DNA of 64,000 nucleotides from JALHFZ01 sp963674625 (GTDB lineage Bacteria; Synergistota; Synergistia; Synergistales; Aminobacteriaceae), in the NCBI GenBank assembly GCA_963674625.2, contig CAXXXO010000003.1, positions 310,001 to 374,000 on the forward strand. The letters are read 5' to 3'. Within the stretch, counting starts at the first letter, position 1; the number at the start of each line of letters is the position of its first letter. Both the position numbers and the translations under genes were made by a program. The notes under the pieces were generated by a model. The model was not told the DNA's origin, did not search any database, and was given only the letters and a program-made list of their open reading frames with translations. Below, piece after piece: positions 43,762-53,595 of this stretch.

Positions 43762-44009
43762 CCTGGAGGGTCCAGATCTTCATTCAGCTTAAGGAGGGCG
43801 TCCTCGACACCCAGGGAAAGGCCGTGGAGCACTCTCTCGTCTCCCTGGGGCACTCCGGGCTGAAAAAAGTAAAAGTGGGGAGATATATTCAGCTCTGGAT
43901 GGAGGCACCCTCGGCTGACCGGGCCCGGGAGGAGGCGGAGAGGATGTGCGCCGACCTCCTGGTCAACGAGATCATCGAAGGATATACCCTCGAAGTGGAG
44001 GAAGAATAG
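43758..44009 (+). CDS. purS: FGAM synthase small subunit PurS
   Basis: 83 aa. Third subunit of the multi-part FGAM synthase (PurLQS). VQIFIQLKEGVLDTQGKAVE and VGRYIQLWMEA are typical. Its presence agrees with the short PurL encoded nearby. Stop codon directly abuts the GTG of purQ. Confidence 0.95.
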   Translation: MTWRVQIFIQLKEGVLDTQGKAVEHSLVSLGHSGLKKVKVGRYIQLWMEAPSADRAREEAERMCADLLVNEIIEGYTLEVEEE

Positions 44010-44714
44010 GTGAAAACTGCCGTTGTGATCTTTCCCGGAAGCAACTGCGACCGGGACGTGATCTGCGCCGTCCGGGAGACCCTCGGAACGGAAGTGCTCC
44101 CCCTCTGGCACCGTGAGACGGCTCTTCCCCCAGGAACGGACCTCGTGATCCTTCCGGGGGGATTTTCCTTCGGCGATTACCTGCGGAGCGGCGCCATGGC
44201 AGCCCGCTCCCCCATCATGGGAGCCGTGGCCGCCCACGGAAAAAAAGGAGGACTCCTTCTCGGGATATGCAACGGCTTCCAGGTCCTCACCGAATCCCGC
44301 CTGCTCCCCGGCGCGCTGCTTCCCAACGACTCCCTCGCCTTCCGCTGCTCCCCCTGCTCTCTTCGGGTCGAGCGGGCGGATACTCCCTTCACGAACCGCT
44401 TCACCGCCGGGCAGGTGGTCCAGTTTCCCATCGCCCACGGGGACGGACGGTATTTTCTCTTTCCCGACGAGCTGAAGGCCCTGGAGGACCGTTCTGGCGT
44501 GGTCTTCCGGTATTCGGCCTTCTCGGGGGAAATTTCCGGGGAGGCTAACCCCAACGGCTCGGTCAACAGCATCGCCGGGATCGTCAGCGAGGAAGGAAAC
44601 ATCCTCGGCCTCATGCCCCACCCCGAAAGGGCGTCGGAATCGATCCTCGGAGGAGAGGACGGACGGCTTTTCTGGCAGTCCATCCTCTCCTCCTTTGAAA
44701 AGGGAGGCAGATAG
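44010..44714 (+). CDS. purQ: FGAM synthase glutaminase subunit PurQ
   Basis: 234 aa, GTG start. Supplies ammonia to PurL. Class I glutamine amidotransferase: VVIFPGSNCDRD, PGGFSFGDYLRSG, nucleophile Cys in LLLGICNGFQVL, and the His/Glu pair in GLMPHPERAS. Confidence 0.97.
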   Translation: MKTAVVIFPGSNCDRDVICAVRETLGTEVLPLWHRETALPPGTDLVILPGGFSFGDYLRSGAMAARSPIMGAVAAHGKKGGLLLGICNGFQVLTESRLLPGALLPNDSLAFRCSPCSLRVERADTPFTNRFTAGQVVQFPIAHGDGRYFLFPDELKALEDRSGVVFRYSAFSGEISGEANPNGSVNSIAGIVSEEGNILGLMPHPERASESILGGEDGRLFWQSILSSFEKGGR

Positions 44715-44715
44715 A

Positions 44716-46869
44716 ATGGACTTTCAGCGATACGGCCTCCGAAAAGAGGAATATGAAGCGGCCGTCTCGGCTCTCGGAAGGGAGCCGAAAGAGTGCGAAC
44801 TGCGCATTCTCGCCGTCATGTGGTCGGAGCACTGCAGCTATAAATCCACGAAGCACCTTCTGCGCCTCTTTCCCTCCGCAGGAGAGAAGGTGGTTCTCGG
44901 TCCCGGAGAGAACGCCGGGATCGTGGATCTCGGCGGCAATCTCGGAGCGGCCTTCAAGGCCGAAAGCCACAATCACCCCTCGGCCGTGGCCCCCTACCAG
45001 GGTGCGGCCACTGGAGTGGGCGGCATCATCCGGGATATCCTCGCCCTCGGAGCCCGCCCCGTTGCCTCCATGGACGGCCTTTTCTTCGGCAGTCCCGATC
45101 ACCCGGCGACGGCGGCCCTCTCCTCGGGGATCGTCGCGGGCGTAGGTGGATACGGAAACGCTGTGGGCGTCCCCACCGTGGGAGGCAAAACCGTCTACGA
45201 CGAATGCTACAACGAAAACCCCCTGCTGAATGCTTTCTGCATCGGCCTCGTCCGGCTCGACGAGATTGTGAGCTCCCAGACTGCCCGGCCGGGGCAGCTC
45301 GTGCTGCTCCTCGGTTCAAAAACCGGACGGGACGGCATCGCCGGAGCGGCCTTCGCCTCCGTTCTGCTGTCGGACGATTCAAAGGCGAACAAGCCCTCCA
45401 TTCAGATCGGCGACCCCTTCGCCGAAAAACTGCTCATCGAAGCATGTCTTGAGCTTCAGTCAAAGAAGCTTATCGTGAGCATGCAGGATATGGGAGCTGC
45501 GGGGATCACCTCCTCGTCAAGCGAAGTGGCGGCGAAGAGCGGCGTGGGGATGGTGCTCCATTTCGACAAGGTCCCTCTGAGGGCCGCGGACATGGAACCC
45601 TGGGAGATCGCCCTGTCAGAATCCCAGGAGCGGATGCTCCTCATCGTCGACCCCCTCCGGCTCGAAGAAGTCGAGGCCGTGGCGGAAAAATGGGAGCTCG
45701 ACTGCGCCGTCATCGGCGAGACCAACGAAGAGGACTCCTACACAATTCTCTGGCATGGAGAAGAAGTCGCCTCCTTCCCCGCTGCCATGCTCGGCGACGG
45801 CTGCCCTCCCCGGATGTGGCCGTCGAAAAAACCGGAAAACCTCGAGAAGAACTGGCACTTCGATCTCGACGGCCTCCCCCTTCCTGAGGACTGGAATGCA
45901 GCCCTGGTCCGCCTGCTGGAAATGCCCTCCCTCGCCCCGAAGGAATGGATCTCCCTGCAGTACGACTCCATGGTCCAGACGAACACCGTGACCGGGCCGG
46001 GACATCCTCTCAGCGTCCTCCGGATTCGCGGCCGGGAATCCCTTCTCGCCCTCGTCCTCGACGCAGATCCCTGGAAATGTGCCCTCGATCCCTTCCGGGG
46101 AGGAGCCGAGACGGTGGCCCGCACCCTGCGGACTCTCGCCGTGGCGGGAGCAGATGTGCTCGGACTCACTGACTGCCTCAATTTCCCATCTCCCGAGGTG
46201 CCGGAGCAGTACTGGGTGCTCGAAGAGTGCATCCGGGGCATGGCGGAATGCTGCAAAGCTTTGAACTGCCCCGTGGTCTCCGGAAATGTGAGCCTCTACA
46301 ACGAAACTCCGTCCGGTGCCATCTGTCCCACTCCCGTGGTGGGAACGGTGGGGCTTCTTCCTTCCATCGGGGAATATCTTCCCTCCGGAGGATGGAAGGA
46401 GGGTGACCGCCTCTTTATGGCCGGCCCATGCAATTCATCCCTTGCAGGCAGCCAGTACCTCCTCTCCCTCGGTCATCCCCCTGCGGGGCGTCCTCTTCTG
46501 TTCTCTCCGGAGGCGGAGGCCGATTTCGCCGAAAGAGCCCGCAAGACTGCCCGGATGAAAGGTGCCTCCAGCGGACGGGCCCTTGCGGGGGGCGGCCTTG
46601 CCGCTGCCCTTGCAAAAGACGCGGCGGAAAGTTCACTTGGAGCCGAAATCGTCCTTTCCGTTCCTACCCGACTGGACGTGGTCCTCTTCGGAGAGGGAGC
46701 CCCACGGGCCCTCTATTCCGTACCCCCCGGCAAGGTTCCCCTCTTCCGGACCATCTGGAAGGGGTATCCCCTTCTTGAAATCGGAAGGGTGCATGGGGAA
46801 ACCCTCACGGTGGAGGGAGCCTTCTCCCTTCCCCTCGGAGAACTGGTCTCCCGCCGGAGGATGCCCTGA
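44716..46869 (+). CDS. purL: FGAM synthase large subunit PurL
   Basis: 717 aa from ATG 44716, just after the purQ stop. ATP-dependent conversion of FGAR to FGAM, small (PurQ/PurS-dependent) type. MWSEHCSYKSTKHLL, ESHNHPSAVAPYQGAATGVG and LGARPVA, then the second half QDMGAAGITSSSSE, are all present. The C-terminal part contains GGGLAAALAKDA. Overlaps purF by one base. Confidence 0.97.
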   Translation: MDFQRYGLRKEEYEAAVSALGREPKECELRILAVMWSEHCSYKSTKHLLRLFPSAGEKVVLGPGENAGIVDLGGNLGAAFKAESHNHPSAVAPYQGAATGVGGIIRDILALGARPVASMDGLFFGSPDHPATAALSSGIVAGVGGYGNAVGVPTVGGKTVYDECYNENPLLNAFCIGLVRLDEIVSSQTARPGQLVLLLGSKTGRDGIAGAAFASVLLSDDSKANKPSIQIGDPFAEKLLIEACLELQSKKLIVSMQDMGAAGITSSSSEVAAKSGVGMVLHFDKVPLRAADMEPWEIALSESQERMLLIVDPLRLEEVEAVAEKWELDCAVIGETNEEDSYTILWHGEEVASFPAAMLGDGCPPRMWPSKKPENLEKNWHFDLDGLPLPEDWNAALVRLLEMPSLAPKEWISLQYDSMVQTNTVTGPGHPLSVLRIRGRESLLALVLDADPWKCALDPFRGGAETVARTLRTLAVAGADVLGLTDCLNFPSPEVPEQYWVLEECIRGMAECCKALNCPVVSGNVSLYNETPSGAICPTPVVGTVGLLPSIGEYLPSGGWKEGDRLFMAGPCNSSLAGSQYLLSLGHPPAGRPLLFSPEAEADFAERARKTARMKGASSGRALAGGGLAAALAKDAAESSLGAEIVLSVPTRLDVVLFGEGAPRALYSVPPGKVPLFRTIWKGYPLLEIGRVHGETLTVEGAFSLPLGELVSRRRMP

Positions 46870-48242
46870 TGTGCGGCGTCTTCGGTGCCTGGTCCCCTTC
46901 GGGACGAAAGGTCCTCGAGGATGTCTATCTCGGTCTCTACGCCCTTCAGCACCGGGGGCAGGAGTCGGCAGGAGTCGCATGGATCAACGGGGAAGGAGGC
47001 ATCTCCTCCCGGAAGGGAACGGGCCTCGTCCATCTCGCCCTCGACCAGGCAACCCTGGCGGCGGAGCAGACCTCCTGCGCCATCGGCCATGTCCGCTACT
47101 CCACCGCCGGCGGATCTGAACTTGCAAACGCCCAGCCCCTCACGGCAAGCACCTCGAAGGCTTCCCTCGCCGTGGCCCACAACGGCAACATCACGAACGC
47201 CACGGGAATAAAACTCCTTCTCCAGAACCGGGGGGCGATCTTCCACTCCGAGACGGACACGGAGGTCATTCTCCACCTCATGGCCCACCAGCCCCACAAA
47301 GAACCACTCGACGCCCTGATCGACTCCCTCGTCCGCCTTCGGGGAGCCTGGTCCCTTGCCATGCTCATCGGCAGAAACCTCGTGGCCGCCCGGGACCCCT
47401 GGGGATTTCGCCCCCTGGTGATAGGAAAGCGGGACGATGTCTACTACGTCTCCTCGGAAACCTGCGCCCTCAATCTCGTCGGCGCCTCCGTGGTGAGGGA
47501 AGTGGCTCCCGGCGAAGTGATCACCTTCGGCCCAGGCGGATTGGACTGCCTTCCCCTGCCGGTGAAGGTCAAACGGCACTTCGCATGCTCCTTTGAATAC
47601 GTCTATTTCGCCCGGCCCGACAGCATTATCGACGGACGGTCCGTCTACCAGGTCCGCAAAACCCTGGGAAAAAAGCTCGCCCTCCGGAGTCCCTGTCCGG
47701 AGGCCGATCTCGTCACGGGGATGCCCGACAGCGGCACCATAGCCTCCCTCGGGTACGCCGAGGAGAGCGCCGTTCCCTACGAGCAGACGGTGGTCCGCAA
47801 CCGCTACGTGGGGCGCACCTTCATCGAACCAACCCAGAGGGTCCGGGAACTCGGCGTGCGGATCAAGCTCAACCCTATCACCGAGGTGCTTACAGGAAAG
47901 AAAGTGGTTATAGTGGACGACTCCATCGTCCGGGGCACGACCTGCCAGCGGATGATCTCCATGATCAAGGCCTGCGGAGCGAGCCAGGTCCACGTGCGCA
48001 TCTCCTCTCCTCCCGTCCGCTTTCCCTGTTATTACGGCATCGATACTCCCAGCAGGGGTGAGCTCGCGGCGGCGCGGATGTCCCTGAAGCAGCTCGGTAC
48101 GGAAGTGGGGGCCGATTCCCTGGCCTACATCACCGAGGAGGACCTGGTGGAATCCATCGGCCTTCCCCGGGAGTCCGTATGCACCGCCTGCTTCTCGGGA
48201 AACTACATGGAGGGAGGAGAAGAGCATGAGCCTGAGCTATAA
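46869..48242 (+). CDS. purF: Amidophosphoribosyltransferase
   Basis: 457 aa. First step of purine synthesis (PRPP plus glutamine). The start MCGVFG puts the nucleophile Cys at position 2 with no propeptide. ALQHRGQESAG and the PRPP loop VVIVDDSIVRGTTC are present. Cysteines in FACSFEYVYF, FPCYYGID and CTACFSG match the Fe-S-cluster-binding Bacillus form, so oxygen sensitivity is expected. Confidence 0.97.
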   Translation: MCGVFGAWSPSGRKVLEDVYLGLYALQHRGQESAGVAWINGEGGISSRKGTGLVHLALDQATLAAEQTSCAIGHVRYSTAGGSELANAQPLTASTSKASLAVAHNGNITNATGIKLLLQNRGAIFHSETDTEVILHLMAHQPHKEPLDALIDSLVRLRGAWSLAMLIGRNLVAARDPWGFRPLVIGKRDDVYYVSSETCALNLVGASVVREVAPGEVITFGPGGLDCLPLPVKVKRHFACSFEYVYFARPDSIIDGRSVYQVRKTLGKKLALRSPCPEADLVTGMPDSGTIASLGYAEESAVPYEQTVVRNRYVGRTFIEPTQRVRELGVRIKLNPITEVLTGKKVVIVDDSIVRGTTCQRMISMIKACGASQVHVRISSPPVRFPCYYGIDTPSRGELAAARMSLKQLGTEVGADSLAYITEEDLVESIGLPRESVCTACFSGNYMEGGEEHEPEL

Positions 48243-49224
48243 AGACGCGGGGGTGGATATCCCCTGTGCTGACCGGTGGGTCGAGACCATAAAGGGGATT
48301 GTCCGCTCCATGCCCCCTTCCCCGGAAGTTGTCGGCGGAATCGGCGGCTTCAGCGGCCTCTACCGCCTTCCCGGAGGGCTCGTCCTCGCGGGGTGCTGCG
48401 ACGGGGTGGGGACGAAGGTGGAGGTGGCGAAGGCCGCCGGAAATTTTGCCTTCCTCGGCCAGGACCTCGTGGCCATGAACGTGAACGATCTCGTCACCTG
48501 CGGAGCCCGTCCCCTATTTTTTCTTGACTACATCGCCTGCGGAAAGCTCGACGAGGCCGTTCTCGCTCCCATTGTAAAAAGCATCGCCGGGGCCTGCGCC
48601 GAAAGCGGATGCGCCCTGCTCGGAGGGGAGACGGCGGAGATGCCCGGAACCTACGGACCCGAAGGGCTCGACCTCGCCGGCTTCGCCGTGGGGATCGCGG
48701 AGGAGGGCAAAATCCTCGACGGTTCCGCCGTGCGTCGGGGTGACGCCGTCGTGGGCATATCCAGCTCCGGAGTGCACAGCAACGGCTTCTCCCTCGTGAG
48801 AAGGGCCCTTCTCTCTTCAGATTCCCCCTGGGGGCTCGAGGATTTTCCGCCTCTTCTCGGCGGGCAGTCCCTCGGGGACTGCCTTCTCACCCCCACAAAA
48901 CTCTACGTCTCTATGGCCCTCAAGGCGCACTCCACAGGGGTGGTCCATGCCATGGCCCACATCACCGGAGGAGGACTCTTCGATAATATCGTCAGGGTCG
49001 TTCCAAAAGGCCTCTCCCTTTCTCTGAAGTACGACGCCTGGCCCCGACCGGCAATATTCTCACTTCTGGCCGAAAGAGACGTCGAGGAGGATGAAATGCG
49101 CTCCGTCTTCAATCTCGGCATAGGCTTCGTCTTCATTCTGGCTCAAAAAGACCTCCCTGCCTTTTTTTCTCTCCTTGAAAAGGAAGGAGAAAAGGGGTAC
49201 CTTATCGGCACGGTGACGGCATGA
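48226..49224 (+). CDS. purM: Phosphoribosylformylglycinamidine cyclo-ligase (AIR synthase)
   Basis: 332 aa. Starts SYKDAGVDI, has GCCDGVGTKVEVAKA, LGGETAEMPGTY and MAHITGGGLFDN. Overlaps purF by 17 bases and purN by 4, showing tight coupling. Confidence 0.97.
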   Translation: MSLSYKDAGVDIPCADRWVETIKGIVRSMPPSPEVVGGIGGFSGLYRLPGGLVLAGCCDGVGTKVEVAKAAGNFAFLGQDLVAMNVNDLVTCGARPLFFLDYIACGKLDEAVLAPIVKSIAGACAESGCALLGGETAEMPGTYGPEGLDLAGFAVGIAEEGKILDGSAVRRGDAVVGISSSGVHSNGFSLVRRALLSSDSPWGLEDFPPLLGGQSLGDCLLTPTKLYVSMALKAHSTGVVHAMAHITGGGLFDNIVRVVPKGLSLSLKYDAWPRPAIFSLLAERDVEEDEMRSVFNLGIGFVFILAQKDLPAFFSLLEKEGEKGYLIGTVTA

Positions 49225-49793
49225 CCCCCTTCGCCATCCTTCTCTCCGGAAGGGGAAGCAATATGGAGGCCATAGCCGGGGCAGTTGCATCGAAGAAACT
49301 CTCCGGACGGATCGCCTTCGTGGCCTCTGACATCCCCGAAGCGTTGGGACTGAAGAGGGCGGCTGTTCTCGGCCTGCCCACGGCAGTCCTGCCTTATGCA
49401 GAAGGAAAGAAAAAGGGAGAGGAAGAACTGAAAAAACTCTGCCGTATCCATGGAGCGGAGTGGATCGTCCTTGCAGGCTTTCTCTCCATCCTCTCGCCGG
49501 AGTTCGTCCGATCCTTCAAAAACCGCATCATCAATATTCACCCCTCCCTTCTCCCCTCCTTTCCGGGAAAGCACGGAATTGAGGACGCCTGGCGGAAGGG
49601 AGTGAAGATCACGGGTGTGACGGTCCACCTCGTGGACGAAGGGGTGGACACCGGCCCCATCCTCGCCCAGCAGGCATTGAAAATTCGTCCCGGCGAATCC
49701 CTCGAAAGCCTCGAGGAGCGGATTCACCGGGTTGAACATTCCCTCTTCTGGAAAACTCTTTCGGCTCTTTTTTCAGCAAAGGCCGACTACTGA
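49221..49793 (+). CDS. purN: Phosphoribosylglycinamide formyltransferase
   Basis: 190 aa. Folate-dependent GAR transformylase. ILLSGRGSNMEAI at the N-terminus, VLAGFLSILSPEFV, NIHPSLLPSFPGKHG (catalytic Asn-His) and VHLVDEGVDTGPIL are diagnostic. Confidence 0.97.
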   Translation: MTPFAILLSGRGSNMEAIAGAVASKKLSGRIAFVASDIPEALGLKRAAVLGLPTAVLPYAEGKKKGEEELKKLCRIHGAEWIVLAGFLSILSPEFVRSFKNRIINIHPSLLPSFPGKHGIEDAWRKGVKITGVTVHLVDEGVDTGPILAQQALKIRPGESLESLEERIHRVEHSLFWKTLSALFSAKADY

Positions 49794-49808
49794 AAGGTGT
49801 TGACGGCA

Positions 49809-51338
49809 ATGGCTTCTAAAAAAGCGCTTCTGTCCGTATACGACAAGGCCGGAATAGCCGAGTTCGCTGCCAGGCTTTGCGGTCTCGGCTGGGAGATATG
49901 CTCCAGTTCCGGGACGGCCGTCTATCTTCGAAAGGCGGGCCTTCCGGTCACCGAAGTCAGCGACATTACAGGCTACCCCTCAATCCTCGGCGGAAGGGTC
50001 AAGACCCTTCACCCCCTGATCTTCGGGGGCATCCTCGCCCGGAGGGACAATCCGGGCGACCGGGCGGACGCCGAAACCTACTCCATACCTTTCTTCGATA
50101 TGGTCGTATGCAATCTCTACCCCTTTGAAGAGACGGCCCGCCGGTCTCCCACCCTCGACGAACTTCTCGAGAACATCGACATCGGGGGCGTCTCTCTCCT
50201 CCGGGCCGCGGCAAAGAATTTCAGGCAGGTCATCGTCCTGACGGACCCCGGGGACTATTCCGCCGTCACGGAAGAACTCTCGGCTGAAGGAGATGTCACC
50301 CTGCCGACCCGGGAGCGTCTCGCCCTCACTGCCTTCCGAACCACCGCTCTCTACGACGGCACCATCCTGGCGGGCCTTTCGGAGGCGACGGGAGCGGGCG
50401 AATCTGTCCTTCCCGATCGGCTTCCTCTTGTCTTTACAAAGGCGCAGGAGCTTCGCTACGGCGAAAACCCTCATCAGGAGGCAGCCCTCTATCTTCCTCC
50501 TCTGGCCGACCTCCCCTGGGAACAGCTCTCCGGCAAGCCCCTCTCCTACAACAACATCCTCGATACGGACTGCGCCATGCGCGGCTGCGCCCTGATGCAG
50601 AACTGCTGCGGCGCCCTGGTGATAAAACACACAACCCCCTGCGGAATGGCCCGGGGCAAAACCCCAAGAGAAGCCTACGAGCGGGCCTTCGCCTGCGACC
50701 CCTTGTCCGCCTTCGGCGGTGTCGTGGGGCTCTCCCGGCCCGTTGACCTTGAGACGGTCCTCGCCATCGCCCACCGCTTCACGGAGGTCCTCGTGGCCCC
50801 GGACTACGACAGAGAAGCCCTCGCCCTCCTCGAGGAGAAAAAACCCTCTCTGAGAGTGATCCGGTGGAAGGGAGGACGGGTGTTCCCCATGACCTATACG
50901 GGTACCTGGAGCGGTCTGCTCGTGCAGGAAGATTCCCTGCCTCCTCTGCCCGACCTCTCGTCGGGGGAGTGGATCGGTCCGCCGAGGGAGGACCTGTGGG
51001 AGGACCTCCTCTTCGCCTGGAAGATTGCAGCCCTGTCGAAGAGCAACGCCATCGCCGTGGTGAAGAACGGAGCTGCCGTGGGAATCGGACGGGGATTCTG
51101 CAGCCGTCTCCACGCCGTGGAATTCGCCGTCAGGCAGGCCGGCGAAAAATGCCGGGGGGCGGTTCTCGCCTCCGACGCTTTCTTCCCCTTCTCCGACGGA
51201 GTCCAGTCGGCAGCTGACGCGGGAATTGCGGCCATCATCCAGCCCGGAGGTTCGGTGAAGGACGAAGTGGTCTTTGCCGCGGCCCGGAGACTCGGAATCT
51301 CCATGTTCATCTCCGGGCACAGGACCTTCCGCCATTGA
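49809..51338 (+). CDS. purH: Bifunctional AICAR formyltransferase / IMP cyclohydrolase
   Basis: 509 aa from ATG 49809, after GAAAGG; an in-frame GTG lies 12 bases earlier. Last two steps to IMP. MGS-like IMP cyclohydrolase domain: ALLSVYDKAGI, SSSGTAVYLRKAG, GRVKTLHPLIFGG. Formyltransferase domain: ELRYGENPHQEAAL and VIKHTTPCGMA, ending ISMFISGHRTFRH. The usual substrate-binding SDAFFPFSDGV is intact. Confidence 0.97.
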   Translation: MASKKALLSVYDKAGIAEFAARLCGLGWEICSSSGTAVYLRKAGLPVTEVSDITGYPSILGGRVKTLHPLIFGGILARRDNPGDRADAETYSIPFFDMVVCNLYPFEETARRSPTLDELLENIDIGGVSLLRAAAKNFRQVIVLTDPGDYSAVTEELSAEGDVTLPTRERLALTAFRTTALYDGTILAGLSEATGAGESVLPDRLPLVFTKAQELRYGENPHQEAALYLPPLADLPWEQLSGKPLSYNNILDTDCAMRGCALMQNCCGALVIKHTTPCGMARGKTPREAYERAFACDPLSAFGGVVGLSRPVDLETVLAIAHRFTEVLVAPDYDREALALLEEKKPSLRVIRWKGGRVFPMTYTGTWSGLLVQEDSLPPLPDLSSGEWIGPPREDLWEDLLFAWKIAALSKSNAIAVVKNGAAVGIGRGFCSRLHAVEFAVRQAGEKCRGAVLASDAFFPFSDGVQSAADAGIAAIIQPGGSVKDEVVFAAARRLGISMFISGHRTFRH

Positions 51339-51346
51339 GGCCGCAG

Positions 51347-52660
51347 ATGCCCATGGCTGAAAAAAGAAATTTTCTTGTACTGGGATCCGGGGCGAGGGAA
51401 CACGCCATCGTCCGGTCCCTGTCGCTGTCTGACCGGGTGGGTGAGCTTTTCTGCGCTCCGGGGAACCCCGGCATGAGAGCACTGGCCTTTCTTCTCCCCC
51501 TCCCCGGCATGACGGCGGAATATGTTCTTCCCCTTGTGCGGGAACATTCCATCGACATGGTGGTGATCGGCCCTGAAGCTCCCCTTGCAGCAGGGCTGGC
51601 CGACGGCCTCCGGAAGGAAGGGATTGCCGTCTTCGGCCCGGGGAAAGCCGGCGCGGCCCTCGAGGGGAGCAAGATTTATGCTAAAAAATTCATGGAGCGC
51701 CACGGCATCCCCACGGCACCCTGGGACCTCTGCACCACGGTGCAGGAGGCCGAACATGCCCTCGGGAAACGCACGCCCCCCTATGTTGTCAAAGCCGACG
51801 GACTCGCCGCGGGGAAGGGTGTCTTTGTCGCATCGTCCCTTGAGGAGGCCCGTAAAGCGGCGAGGGATCTCCTCGAGGGAGATCTTTTCGGTACGGCAGG
51901 GCGGACGATCCTTGTGGAGGACGCCCTCCGAGGTGAAGAACTCACTATCCTCGCCCTTACGGACGGAAAAACTTTCCGCCTCCTCTCCCCGAGCCAGGAT
52001 CACAAGCGGGTTTTCGACGGAGACCGGGGACCGAACACGGGGGGCATGGGGGCCTACTCCCCCGTTCCCCTGGCGGACGCCTCTCTGCTCGAGAAAATCC
52101 GCAAAACCATTCTCGAACCCACCTTCGAGGGGCTCAGAGAGGAGAACATCCCCTACTGCGGCGTACTCTACGCGGGCCTGATGGCGGATGAAGAGGGAAT
52201 ACCCCGGGTGATAGAATACAATGTCCGCTTCGGAGATCCTGAAGCTCAGGTGGTTCTCCCCCTTCTAGAGGGGGACCTGGGGGAGATCTGCATTGCCTGC
52301 ACGGAGGGACGCCTCGGCGAAATAGAATGGAAGGAACCCTCCCGGTGGGCTGCCGACGTCGTGCTGGCATCGGGCGGATACCCCGGCCCCTTCGAAAAGG
52401 GGAAGATAGTCTCGGGGCTCGAAAGGGCAGAAAAACAAAGGGATTTTCTCCTCTTCCACGGAGGAACGGCCCTCTCTCCCGAGGGGAAAATCCGCACCGC
52501 CGGCGGACGGGTCTTCAGCGCCGTGGGAATCGGCGATACCCTTGAAGAAGCCCTCAACAGGGCATATACAGGGGCTACCCTTATCTCCTTCGATTCCATG
52601 CACTACCGGAGGGATATCGGTCAGAAAGCCCTCAAACACCAGAGGAGGAAAACATCATGA
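51347..52660 (+). CDS. purD: Phosphoribosylamine-glycine ligase (GAR synthetase)
   Basis: 437 aa from ATG 51347 (GAGG six bases upstream); ATG 51353 is possible, and TTG 51335 is in frame. ATP-grasp enzyme. VLGSGAREHAI, KADGLAAGKGVFVA, SPSQDHKRVFDGDRGPNTGG and EYNVRFGDPEAQVVL are diagnostic. Confidence 0.96.
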   Translation: MPMAEKRNFLVLGSGAREHAIVRSLSLSDRVGELFCAPGNPGMRALAFLLPLPGMTAEYVLPLVREHSIDMVVIGPEAPLAAGLADGLRKEGIAVFGPGKAGAALEGSKIYAKKFMERHGIPTAPWDLCTTVQEAEHALGKRTPPYVVKADGLAAGKGVFVASSLEEARKAARDLLEGDLFGTAGRTILVEDALRGEELTILALTDGKTFRLLSPSQDHKRVFDGDRGPNTGGMGAYSPVPLADASLLEKIRKTILEPTFEGLREENIPYCGVLYAGLMADEEGIPRVIEYNVRFGDPEAQVVLPLLEGDLGEICIACTEGRLGEIEWKEPSRWAADVVLASGGYPGPFEKGKIVSGLERAEKQRDFLLFHGGTALSPEGKIRTAGGRVFSAVGIGDTLEEALNRAYTGATLISFDSMHYRRDIGQKALKHQRRKTS

Positions 52661-53184
52661 CAAAGATTACCGCTCCGGAGGTCGGAGTGCTGCTCGGTTC
52701 GAAATCCGACCTTCCCCTTGCCCGGAAGGCCGGAGAGATCTTCGCCTTCTTCGAAGTCTCCTGGGAGATCACCATAGCTTCCGCCCACCGGACCCCTGGA
52801 GACGCCTCCCGGTACGCCGCAAACGCCTCGGGCCGGGGCATCAGTGTCCTCATCGCAGTTGCGGGTCTTTCAGCGGCTCTCCCCGGCGTGGCTGCCGCTC
52901 ACACGTCCCTTCCGGTGATAGGCGTTCCCGTCAACGCCGGTTCCCTCGGCGGTCTCGACGCCCTTCTCTCCGTGGCCCAGATGCCCCCTGGTGTTCCGGT
53001 GGGGTCCATGGGGGTGGACGGAATAAAAAATGCCGCCCTCTTCGCCGTCAGAATCCTTGCCCTCGCCCGTCCCGAACTGGCCGAAAAACTCTCCGCCTGG
53101 TCGAAAAAAGAGGCTGAAGGGGTCAGAGCCTCCCGGCAGGAGCTTGAGAAATTGCCGACACCTCCGGACGAAGCCTTTCAATAA
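52657..53184 (+). CDS. purE: 5-(carboxyamino)imidazole ribonucleotide mutase PurE
   Basis: 175 aa. VGVLLGSKSDLPLARKA and ASAHRTPGDASRYA are the active-site blocks. ATGA overlap with purD. Last gene of the operon. The class I partner purK is not adjacent, so either it lies elsewhere or PurE uses bicarbonate-derived CO2 without it. Confidence 0.95.
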   Translation: MTKITAPEVGVLLGSKSDLPLARKAGEIFAFFEVSWEITIASAHRTPGDASRYAANASGRGISVLIAVAGLSAALPGVAAAHTSLPVIGVPVNAGSLGGLDALLSVAQMPPGVPVGSMGVDGIKNAALFAVRILALARPELAEKLSAWSKKEAEGVRASRQELEKLPTPPDEAFQ

Positions 53185-53595
53185 GACCGGAAAAAATCGA
53201 AGGGCAGCAGTACAACGGAAAAAACGGAATCCCCCTGCAGTTCCTTTTGCAGGGGGATTCCGTTACCGGAAAAATGCTGTTGAGCCGAAAAACGAAAACA
53301 AAGGCCAGTTCAGGACGCTGACTTCTGGATGCTGAAAACGGAAGTTCTTTCTTCCTACCGACTTCGCCGCTAATCCACAGAAACTGGTGATTTGAAAAAT
53401 AGGAATGCAGCATTCATGAGGGTTTAGAGAATCAAGAATCCGAAAATCAAAATGTACTTTTAAAGGCCGACGAGATTGGTTCCAAGAGTATAATCGCACT
53501 ATGTTTATCCGCGTAAAAATCCTCAAAGCTCAGGCCATGAAAATACGTCCAGGTGGTTAAATCCGTCCGCACCGGAAAACGAATCTCCCAGTTCA
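53185..53595 (+). other. Intergenic region after the purine operon
   Basis: 411 bases, containing the strong hairpin at 53223-53264. A TATAAT occurs near 53490 without a convincing -35. Nothing else recognisable. Confidence 0.5.
53223..53264 (+). terminator. Long hairpin, probable terminator of the pur operon
   Basis: A perfect 17-base stem, AACGGAATCCCCCTGCA (53223-53239) / TGCAGGGGGATTCCGTT (53248-53264), with an 8-base loop. Only a short T tail follows, so termination may need Rho, or the hairpin may protect the 3' end. Confidence 0.65.

Noticed and set aside
46713..48227. 504-codon minus-strand frame opposite purF
   Set aside because: Shadow of purF; rich in Gly, Asp and His from reversed GC-rich codons, with no family match.
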